This document shows, in pieces, positions 7,923 to 15,804 of a stretch of 26,939 bases of DNA. The stretch lies in assembly GCA_029265085.1 (NCBI GenBank), contig JAJUJY010000045.1, positions 1-26,939 on the forward strand. The letters are read 5' to 3'. This DNA comes from Chloroflexota bacterium (GTDB lineage Bacteria; Chloroflexota; Anaerolineae; Anaerolineales; Anaerolineaceae). Each line of letters begins with the position of its first letter. Positions within the stretch are counted from its first letter, which is position 1. The position numbers and the translations under genes were made by a program. The notes under the pieces are model-generated. The model did not search any database. It saw nothing but the letters and a program-made list of their open reading frames with translations, and was not told the DNA's origin.

Positions 7923-10073
7923 ATGGAAGAGCCCAGCGTCCTCGATTACGTGAAAGCGTTATTGACACCCTGGCGTGGTAAGCCCCCACAATTTCCGGCT
8001 GCAGAGCCTGCTGAAGAAAAAATTGAGCTGGAGGAAGAGGTTCTTGAGCCAGTAGCTGCGGCTGAGGTCATTCAATCTTCTGTTGCTGCTGACCAGCCAA
8101 AAGTGAAACAGGGCTTGCCCTGGCGGTCTATGCTTGCAGTTGTTCTAGCAATTGGTGGACAGCTTTTCCTGGAGCCGCCTGGACAATCCATTAAACCTGC
8201 GATTTTCTTTTATATCGCAGCGGCTGGTATGCTGCTTTTGGCGATTTATAAGCGGGAATGGTTATTGCCGGAACAAAAACAGCCCGTTGTAAAACCACTC
8301 TCGACAAAAATCAACCTCGTTCCTACTATTCTTTGTGTTCCGTTAATTATTCTTGCTTTTTTAAGTTTTACGGATAATACTTTTACGATCCTCAATCTTG
8401 CTTTATGGCTATTGGCAATTGGGGCGGTTTTATGGGCTTTGTTACTTCCTGTCGATGATGCGCTTCCATTAAGGCTTCGTATCCAACGGTTTATCAATAA
8501 TCCAACAAAAACCTTCACACTAAACTTTTGGACGTTTTTGATGATTGCAGCCATTGGGTTGGTTGCATTTTTCCGTTTTTATCGCCTGAGTGAAGTCCCT
8601 GGTGAAATGTTTAGCGATCAGGCTGAAAAATTGCTGGATGTAGGGGAATTATTACTTGGAAAGACCAGCATATTCTTTCCGCGGAACACAGGACGTGAAG
8701 CTTTCCAAATGTATTTAACGGCTGCCGTGGCCATCATCTTTAAAACCGGCCTGTCTTTTATGAGCCTAAAAATTGGCACTGCACTGGCAGGATTCTTTAC
8801 TCTTCCATTTATTTATAAATTAGGGAAAGAGCTTGGAAATAAATGGGTAGGATTAGCAGCGTTCTTCCTGGCGGGTGTGGCTTATTGGCCTAATGTAATC
8901 TCACGGATTGGATTGCGTTTTCCGCTCTATCCCTTATTCGTTGCACCCACTTTATATTATTTGATTCGCGGTTTACGCAATTCGAATCGCAATGATTTTA
9001 TTTGGACGGGTATTTTCCTGGGAATTGGTCTGCATGGATATAGTCCAATTCGTTTCTTGCCCTTTGTTGTAATCGCGGCTATTGGAATCTATCTGCTCCA
9101 CCGCATTTCTCGGGGAAATCGCGTTGAAACAATCTATGCATTCGTGGCCTTAGCTTTTGCTTCGTTTGTGGTATTTTTACCGTTGTTTCGTTATGCTATT
9201 GAAAATCCGGATATGTTTGGCTATCGGGCTTTTACTCGTTTAGGAACATCTGAAGCTGCTTATCCGAATGCGGTTTGGTTGATCTTTTTGGAAAATCTAT
9301 GGAAATCTTCCATTATGTTTTTCTACAGCAATGGCAATATTTGGGTTCATTCGGTGCCCAATCGCCCAGCGCTGGATGTGATCACAGCCGCCCTATATTT
9401 TATCGGCGTGGTTTTATTGATCGTCCGGTATATCCGCCAGCGGAATTGGGAGGACTTATTCTTGCTGGTTTCTGTTCCATTGCTTATGATGCCTTCCATT
9501 TTATCGTTGGCATTTCCAGAAGAAAATCCTTCGTTAAATCGCAGCGGTGGTGCGGTTATTCCGGTGTTTATCATCGCTGCTATCGGTGCCGAAAGTTTTA
9601 TTTCCACAGTCATTCGCAAGCTGCCTGGAATCAAGGGAAAATTGGTCAGCGCAGTTATTGTCCTGACCTTGTTATTGGGGATTGTTACAGCAAATTTCGA
9701 CCTGGTGTTCCGCCAGTTTGATCAACAATTCATGGGCGGTGCATGGAATACGAGTGAGATTGGCAAAGTGATTCGTTCTTTTGCTGATTCCGTCGGAAAT
9801 TCGGATACGGCTTATGTGGTTCCATACCCATATTGGGTTGATACTCGACTAGTTGGAATCAATGCAGGTTATCCATTTAAAGATTATGCTCTATGGCCTG
9901 AAAACTTCTCCCAGACATTGGCGGAAACCAGGGCGCAATTGTTTGTATTAAACCCTCAAGACAGCAATTCTTTGGAGCAATTACAGACTTTGTATCCCGA
10001 GGGGACGCAATATTATTATGATGTTGCTTTAGAGGGAAAAGATTTCTTACTCTTTTTTGTTCCACCAAGATAA
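7923..10073 (+). CDS. GT39-like (PMT/ArnT-type, GT-C fold) membrane glycosyltransferase
   Basis: This 716-residue protein has a Glu/Pro-rich cytosolic N-terminal tail (about 1-70), then two or more membrane helices, then a GT-C-type membrane core from about residue 205 to 610, and a short soluble C-terminal domain. In the first exposed loop of the core sits MFSDQAEK, with Asp232 and Glu235. This is the place where PMT/ArnT enzymes carry the catalytic acidic residues. These enzymes take sugars from polyprenyl-phosphate donors and act on the outer face of the membrane. The start is not secure: AGG lies only two bases before the ATG at 7923, too close for a good ribosome site. No better in-frame start is seen, and the upstream in-frame codons carry no ATG or GTG nearby. 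It is the first of four related large membrane genes in a row. The donor and acceptor are unknown. Confidence 0.82.
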   Translation: MEEPSVLDYVKALLTPWRGKPPQFPAAEPAEEKIELEEEVLEPVAAAEVIQSSVAADQPKVKQGLPWRSMLAVVLAIGGQLFLEPPGQSIKPAIFFYIAAAGMLLLAIYKREWLLPEQKQPVVKPLSTKINLVPTILCVPLIILAFLSFTDNTFTILNLALWLLAIGAVLWALLLPVDDALPLRLRIQRFINNPTKTFTLNFWTFLMIAAIGLVAFFRFYRLSEVPGEMFSDQAEKLLDVGELLLGKTSIFFPRNTGREAFQMYLTAAVAIIFKTGLSFMSLKIGTALAGFFTLPFIYKLGKELGNKWVGLAAFFLAGVAYWPNVISRIGLRFPLYPLFVAPTLYYLIRGLRNSNRNDFIWTGIFLGIGLHGYSPIRFLPFVVIAAIGIYLLHRISRGNRVETIYAFVALAFASFVVFLPLFRYAIENPDMFGYRAFTRLGTSEAAYPNAVWLIFLENLWKSSIMFFYSNGNIWVHSVPNRPALDVITAALYFIGVVLLIVRYIRQRNWEDLFLLVSVPLLMMPSILSLAFPEENPSLNRSGGAVIPVFIIAAIGAESFISTVIRKLPGIKGKLVSAVIVLTLLLGIVTANFDLVFRQFDQQFMGGAWNTSEIGKVIRSFADSVGNSDTAYVVPYPYWVDTRLVGINAGYPFKDYALWPENFSQTLAETRAQLFVLNPQDSNSLEQLQTLYPEGTQYYYDVALEGKDFLLFFVPPR

Positions 10074-10125
10074 TTCCTCATATTTGATGATGCAAAATCG
10101 TCCTTTAAGGATTAGTTAAATATTT

Positions 10126-13100
10126 ATGTCTGTTGAAAATCCATTAAACGATAGTGCTTTAATTCGCCGCAATGATCGATCTGGCTGGCTGGTTGATCTT
10201 TTGCTCATCTTAATTTTATTGGTTGGCGGATATTTTCGATTTGTTGGTATTAACTGGGATGATTTGCAGCATGTTCATCCAGATGAACGCTTTATGACAA
10301 TGGTGGCCAGCTCGATATCACCGGTAAAGAGCATTGGTGAGTATTTCAACACCAGCACTTCGACTCTGAATCCAAATAATGTGGGGCATGGTTTTTATGT
10401 GTACGGCACCTTGCCATTATTTCTTGTGAGGATCGCTGGCGAAATTACACAATCCACAGGTTATGATCAAATCCACCTTATTGGGCGGGCGCTATCCGGA
10501 TTTGTCGATTTATTAACCGTCTTATTGGTTTACTCGATTGCAAGGCGGTTGTATCACAAAGCTGGTGTCGGTTTGGTTGCAGCGGCATTCTCCGCTGCGG
10601 CTGTGCTGCAAATTCAACTATCTCATTATTGGACAGTCGATACCTTTACAAACTTTTTTACGTATTGTGCATTTTATTTTGCTGTACGAATCCTGACGGG
10701 TTCGCCAATAAGCGGTTCATTCATTGATCAAGATCAGCCATCCAGGGCTTCGATCAATTGGTACTTGACCAAATATTGGAAGGGTGCGGCCGATTATCTT
10801 TTGTTTGGAATATTCTTTGGTTTTGCCATGGCCTCTAAGGTCAGCGCATTTCCAGCTGTTGTGTTACTCCCTGCGGCTGCTGTCCTTTGGTATTCCAGGC
10901 AGCCTGCCAATCAAAAAAGTCATCTCGCTCTGTTGCTCTTGAGAAATCTGGTTCTGGCCGGGTTTGTTGCGGTTTTGGTTTTTCGCATTTGCCAGCCTTA
11001 TGCCTTTAGCGGTCCAGGTTTCTTTGGGATCAAACTCAATCCTAACTGGGTTTCCAATTTACAAGAGCTTTCAGTAATGAGCAATGGCGATGTAGATTTT
11101 CCGCCTGCTTTACAATGGGCTCGCCGGCCAGTTACGTTTGCCCTGCAAAATATGGTTCAATGGGGGGTGGGTTTGCCTTTGGGATTGTTGGCCTGGGCAG
11201 GCTTTATGGTGATGGCGTGGAGAATCTTCAAGGGTGAATGGCAAAGGCACATCCTGCTTTGGGGATGGACTGGGATTTATTTTGTCTGGCAATCATTAAA
11301 CTTTTCCAGCAGCATGCGGTACCAACTGCCAGTTTATCCAGCTTTGGCGATTATGGCCGCCTGGCTGCTTGGTTTGTGTTGGGAAGCACGGAAGAAACTC
11401 ACCGAGCGGAGAAACTGGATCCAGATTGGCGCTGCAGCTCTTGGCGGAATTGTAATCATTGGGACATTTGTGTGGGCGTTTGCCTTTACCCGAATCTATA
11501 CCCGCCCGGAGACCCGGGTGGCAGCATCGGAATGGATCCTTGATAATATTCCTGCTGCCGTCAATGTTGAGATCAAAACTGAGACGGGTAAATATACCTT
11601 ACCTGTACCCTGGGCCGAAGGTACGGCTGCAACGGCCGAAGCTCCTTTATTAATGGCTTTTACGGCTCAGCAAGATGGTGTCCTTTCGAGGGTTGATTTA
11701 TCCCGATTGGTAAATTTGTCACCGGATGGCGCCTGGCAGGAGCTTAGTATTGCGGTATATGACCAACCCACAATTACTCAACCGCTGACCTATGGTGTGC
11801 TAGCTGGTAATTTTCAAAGCTACAATCAGCAAGATTTATTTGGGATAGAAATATTTTTTGATTTCCCATACAGTTTAATAAAGGGGAATACCTATTGGCT
11901 GGAAATTCGCCCAACCCAGCCTGGCCCGGGGGTGGGTATTAATGGTATGCTGCGCGCAGTGATTACAGGATCTACCGGCGAATATCATCAGACCCTTCTT
12001 TATCCGGTTAATACATTTCAGCAAGGCGATCTGGTTGAAAAGAATATCGTTCTGCCTGAGGCTGGGAGAGTTGAAAGGATCTATATTCATCGAATTGTCG
12101 ATTGGGAAGGTCTGCCGCAAGATAAGACGATTCGTGTATCGGTCACACCGTTTAATTCCACCGATGTCCTGGCTTATGGCGAGGTCCGCGGCACCTTCCT
12201 GGAAAATGAACCTGCTCAAGGGTATTGGGTGAATTTAAACCAACCTGTTGAATTATCAAATGACCGGACATTTGCGATTAAATTTGAATTACTGGAATCG
12301 CCCGGAAAAATCGGGTTGTATGGTTCTGCACCTGCCAATGAATCCACCTGGGACATGGGCATTCCGTTCCGGATGAATGGGATGGATCCTTATGGAGGTA
12401 TATACCGCAGCGATCTGAACTTTGAGTTGTATTGGGATGATAATCCGCAAAAATTAGCCCGCTTTGTTTCAATCCTGGATCAGGCAGACTATATTTTTAT
12501 TAGTTCAAATCGGCAGTGGGGCACAACGACCCGAGTTCAGGAGCGGTATCCATTAACTACAGCCTATTATCGAAACCTCATCGGTTGTCCGGCAGAAAAA
12601 GAAGTTTTGTGGTGCTATAACACAGCTCAACCAGATTCTTTTAATGGTACGCTAGGTTTTGAATTAGTAAAAGTGTTTGAGTCGTTCCCGAATATCGGTC
12701 CTTTGCGGATCAATGATCAGTTTGCTGAAGAAGCATTCACCGTCTATGACCATGCGAAGGTGTTGATCTTTAAAAAGACAGCTGATTATGATCCAATTGC
12801 AATCAGGAATATTTTGGGTGCAGTGGATTTAACCAATGTAGTTCATATAACCCCGGGAAAAACCGATACACATTCTGAAACCTTGATGCTACCGGATGCA
12901 CGGTTAGGCGTCCAGCGTGCAGGCGGTACCTGGTCGGAATTATTTAATACGCGTGCATTAACCAACCGATACCCTGCTGTTGCTGCGATAGTCTGGTACC
13001 TGGCGATTTTCTTATTGGGAATTGTAATTTACCCATTTGTTCGCTTAGCGCTGGGGGGATTGCCGGATAAGGGGTATCCGCTGGCGAAAATGGCTGGCAT

Positions 13101-15411
13101 CTTGTTGTTGTCTTATCTTTCATGGTTAATTGGCTCTGCGAATATTCCCGTGACAAGGTTAACGATTTGGATTGTCGCTGGATTCTTGCTGGTAGTAAAT
13201 ATCATTCTGGCGAAAGTGCAATGGGCTGCTTTGGTTTCCGAATGGAAAGAGCGCAAGAGTTATTTTTTGCGAATTGAACTGATTACCCTGGTATTCTTCC
13301 TGGTTTCACTGCTGATTCGCATTGGGAATCCGGATTTATGGCACCCCTATTTTGGCGGCGAAAAACCAATGGATTTTTCATATTTGAATGCCGTGATTCG
13401 CAGCACAACTTTTCCTCCGTACGATCCGTGGTTCGCTGGCGGGTACATTAATTATTACTACTTTGGCTTTGTGATTGTAGGAATGATTGTAAAGTGGCTC
13501 GGGATTGTTCCTGCAATTGGCTATAACTTGTTTTTACCTACCCTGTTCAGTTTGTTCGCGATGGGGCTGTTTAGCAGCGCCTGGAATTTGATGTGTGTTG
13601 TAGGTGAAAAAATCTCTCAAAAGCCACCGTTTATTGGTTGGGAAGATCGCAAGAATTTACCAATGATTGGGGGATTGGCGGCTGCGATTGGCGTGTTGGT
13701 GCTGGGAAACCTGGGAACTGTGCGGATGATCTGGCACGGACTGATGAAGCTGGCTGCTCCAGGGGGGGTGATCGAACCTTCTACATTTGGGCAGCGATTC
13801 TCCTGGACTTTCTCCGGTATTGCTGCATTTTTCAATGGGATGAATTTACCGTATGGACCTGGGCAATGGTATTGGATACCCAGCCGGGCTATTCCAGGGG
13901 ATGTGATTACAGAATTTCCATTCTTTACGTTCCTTTATGGTGATCCTCATGCTCACTTGTTTGCGCTTCCATTGACCGCATTGGCTTTAGCCTGGGCGAT
14001 ATCTATCCTCTTTGGAAAGTGGCGTTGGGATTGGGCGGGGCCGATGAACCGCTGGTTGGTGATTGGAAGCAGTCTATTCCTTGGGGCTGTCACCATGGGT
14101 TCTTTGCGGCCAACCAATACATGGGATATGCCAACCTATCTGGCAATCGGTTTTGTAGTGGTTATGTACAGTGGTTTGAAGTATCTGCAGCCTGCTGAAA
14201 CCTGGCTTCCGGGTGTTGCGGGTTGGGTCAGAAAACTTAGTTTAATTGTGCTGTATGAGATTGTTTTGGTTGGTCTATCTTTCTTGTTGTACCAACCCTA
14301 TGCCGCATGGTATGTGCAAGGATACAACGCGGTTGATCTTTGGAAGGGGCTGCGTTCTCCATTCTGGTCATATATCACTCATTGGGGATTGTTCTTGTTT
14401 GTGATTGTTTCCTGGTTGTATTGGGAAACGTACGACTGGATGGCAAAAACTCCGCTTTCGTCATTAAATAAGTTGAAAAAATTCCGTGAATTAATCCTGA
14501 TTTTGGTATTGGGATATCTCGCGGCTGTGATTTATTTGACTTTGACCAAGGTAGAAATTGGCTGGGTTGCGGTAACGATTGGGGTTTGGGCGGCTGCACT
14601 TTTATTCCGTCCTGATCAACCTGATGCAAAACGAATGATATTGTTCCTGGTTGGCACTGCGACCGCATTAACGATTGCGGTAGAGGTAATTGTCCTGGTT
14701 GGTGATGTTGGCAGGATGAATACCGTGTTTAAATTTTACCTGCAAGCCTGGACGTTATACGGCCTTTCTGCAGCAGCAGGATTGATCTGGCTGCTCCCCT
14801 CAGTCTGGAAGGTTTGGACAATCCAGGCGAGTAGAATCTGGCAAACAATTCTGGTAATCTTGTTGTTTTCTGCTAGCTTATTCCCTCTATATGCTGGAGC
14901 TGATAAAATCCGTGACCGGATGAGCCGTGAAGCTCCTCACACCCTGGATGGTATGGCTTATATGACAACCTCCACGTATTGGGATAATAATAAGACGATG
15001 GATCTCAGCCAGGATTATCGGGCGATCCGGTGGATGCAAGAAAACGTGAAAGGATCGCCTGTCATTGTAGAGGCAAATGTTCCTGAATATCGCTGGGGCA
15101 GCCGGTATACTATTTATACTGGACTGCCTGGAGTAGTGGGTTGGAACTGGCACCAGCGCCAACAACGCGGTGTGGCCAATGATATTGTTGTATGGAATCG
15201 CGTCAATGATATTGGTAATTTTTATAACACTGCCAACCGTGAGCAGGCAGAAAAGTTTTTACGGCAATACCAGGTGAAATATATTGTGGTTGGCCAGCTA
15301 GAGCGGGCAACGTATCATGAATTCGGTTTAGCAAAATTCGTTTATTTGAACGGCGATTTATGGAACGAAGTATACCGCGATGGTGAAACGGTCATCTATG
15401 AGGTGAACTAA
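10126..15411 (+). CDS. Giant fusion: GT39-like domain + large exposed domain + DUF2298 (YYY) membrane domain
   Basis: This 1761-residue protein has three parts. Residues 20-460 form a GT39-like membrane domain with HPDE (51-54) in its first exposed loop, the typical catalytic position. Residues ~466-940 are a long hydrophilic region with beta-rich, carbohydrate-binding-like character, probably outside the membrane. Residues ~950-1650 match DUF2298 / Chlor_Arch_YYY: EKPMDF (1079-1084), NYYYFG (1109-1114), GDPHAH (1272-1277) and RMNTVFKFY (1530-1538), with a C-terminal soluble tail. The function of DUF2298 is not established. The fusion suggests that the YYY domain works with a polyprenyl-sugar transferase. 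AAGGA at 10107-10111 is 14 bases from the ATG, so the ribosome site is weak. The stop overlaps the next gene's ATG by one base (TAATG). Confidence 0.85.
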   Translation: MSVENPLNDSALIRRNDRSGWLVDLLLILILLVGGYFRFVGINWDDLQHVHPDERFMTMVASSISPVKSIGEYFNTSTSTLNPNNVGHGFYVYGTLPLFLVRIAGEITQSTGYDQIHLIGRALSGFVDLLTVLLVYSIARRLYHKAGVGLVAAAFSAAAVLQIQLSHYWTVDTFTNFFTYCAFYFAVRILTGSPISGSFIDQDQPSRASINWYLTKYWKGAADYLLFGIFFGFAMASKVSAFPAVVLLPAAAVLWYSRQPANQKSHLALLLLRNLVLAGFVAVLVFRICQPYAFSGPGFFGIKLNPNWVSNLQELSVMSNGDVDFPPALQWARRPVTFALQNMVQWGVGLPLGLLAWAGFMVMAWRIFKGEWQRHILLWGWTGIYFVWQSLNFSSSMRYQLPVYPALAIMAAWLLGLCWEARKKLTERRNWIQIGAAALGGIVIIGTFVWAFAFTRIYTRPETRVAASEWILDNIPAAVNVEIKTETGKYTLPVPWAEGTAATAEAPLLMAFTAQQDGVLSRVDLSRLVNLSPDGAWQELSIAVYDQPTITQPLTYGVLAGNFQSYNQQDLFGIEIFFDFPYSLIKGNTYWLEIRPTQPGPGVGINGMLRAVITGSTGEYHQTLLYPVNTFQQGDLVEKNIVLPEAGRVERIYIHRIVDWEGLPQDKTIRVSVTPFNSTDVLAYGEVRGTFLENEPAQGYWVNLNQPVELSNDRTFAIKFELLESPGKIGLYGSAPANESTWDMGIPFRMNGMDPYGGIYRSDLNFELYWDDNPQKLARFVSILDQADYIFISSNRQWGTTTRVQERYPLTTAYYRNLIGCPAEKEVLWCYNTAQPDSFNGTLGFELVKVFESFPNIGPLRINDQFAEEAFTVYDHAKVLIFKKTADYDPIAIRNILGAVDLTNVVHITPGKTDTHSETLMLPDARLGVQRAGGTWSELFNTRALTNRYPAVAAIVWYLAIFLLGIVIYPFVRLALGGLPDKGYPLAKMAGILLLSYLSWLIGSANIPVTRLTIWIVAGFLLVVNIILAKVQWAALVSEWKERKSYFLRIELITLVFFLVSLLIRIGNPDLWHPYFGGEKPMDFSYLNAVIRSTTFPPYDPWFAGGYINYYYFGFVIVGMIVKWLGIVPAIGYNLFLPTLFSLFAMGLFSSAWNLMCVVGEKISQKPPFIGWEDRKNLPMIGGLAAAIGVLVLGNLGTVRMIWHGLMKLAAPGGVIEPSTFGQRFSWTFSGIAAFFNGMNLPYGPGQWYWIPSRAIPGDVITEFPFFTFLYGDPHAHLFALPLTALALAWAISILFGKWRWDWAGPMNRWLVIGSSLFLGAVTMGSLRPTNTWDMPTYLAIGFVVVMYSGLKYLQPAETWLPGVAGWVRKLSLIVLYEIVLVGLSFLLYQPYAAWYVQGYNAVDLWKGLRSPFWSYITHWGLFLFVIVSWLYWETYDWMAKTPLSSLNKLKKFRELILILVLGYLAAVIYLTLTKVEIGWVAVTIGVWAAALLFRPDQPDAKRMILFLVGTATALTIAVEVIVLVGDVGRMNTVFKFYLQAWTLYGLSAAAGLIWLLPSVWKVWTIQASRIWQTILVILLFSASLFPLYAGADKIRDRMSREAPHTLDGMAYMTTSTYWDNNKTMDLSQDYRAIRWMQENVKGSPVIVEANVPEYRWGSRYTIYTGLPGVVGWNWHQRQQRGVANDIVVWNRVNDIGNFYNTANREQAEKFLRQYQVKYIVVGQLERATYHEFGLAKFVYLNGDLWNEVYRDGETVIYEVN

Positions 15412-15767
15412 TGAATGAATTCAATTCCGATCGATATATTTTTCATATCCTGCCGGAATCCGATTGGCGGCAGGCCCTTGATATTGGAGAATATCGTGCG
15501 GCATCCCTTGATACGGAAGGTTTTATTCATTTTTCCAAGCAAGAACAAGTTTTACGGACAGCAAACTTGTTTTTTAAAGGGCAGAATGGGTTATATTTAG
15601 TCAAGGTTGATACAGGCTTGTTAGGTGCCGATTTACGTTTTGATGATATTGGTACTGGTGAAAAATTTCCTCATCTATACGGCCCATTAAACCTTTCCGC
15701 TGTAATTCAAGTCTGTGCATTTCCACCGAATCTTAACGGTTCGTTTTCCTGGCCGGATGGATTTTAA
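15411..15767 (+). CDS. DUF952 family small protein
   Basis: This 118-residue soluble protein matches DUF952 over nearly its whole length. It opens with RYIFHILPESDW, continues with ASLDTEGFIHFSKQEQV (31-47) and ends with FPHLYGPLN (86-94). The usual GFIHCS is GFIHFS here, so the Cys is replaced by Phe42-Ser context. As far as I recall, the family has been linked by fold to ADP-ribosyl-transferase-like proteins, but no biochemical role is settled and I give none. GAGGTG (15400-15405) precedes the ATG by five bases, and the ATG shares one base with the previous stop. A second in-frame-like ATG at 15415 is in another frame and is not used. Its tight placement between two DUF2298 genes shows co-expression, not a shared pathway by itself. 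Confidence 0.8.
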   Translation: MNEFNSDRYIFHILPESDWRQALDIGEYRAASLDTEGFIHFSKQEQVLRTANLFFKGQNGLYLVKVDTGLLGADLRFDDIGTGEKFPHLYGPLNLSAVIQVCAFPPNLNGSFSWPDGF

Positions 15768-15804
15768 CCAACTTCGTCGTTCAAATTCCTGAGAAGGATT
15801 CTTT

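Noticed and set aside
7877..7978. A 33-codon frame from ATG 7877 in another frame before the GT39-like gene, with AAGGA touching the ATG
   Set aside because: The ribosome site has no spacing, the frame overlaps the start of the large gene, and the peptide resembles nothing known.
9275..9721. A 148-codon plus-strand frame inside the GT39-like gene
   Set aside because: It lies fully inside a better-supported membrane-protein gene and its translation shows no domain or hydrophobic pattern.
10101..10111. TCCTT-T-AAGGA inverted repeat before the giant fusion gene
   Set aside because: Stem of 5 bp with a one-base centre cannot form a hairpin and is too short to claim as an operator; AAGGA is better read as a poorly spaced ribosome site.
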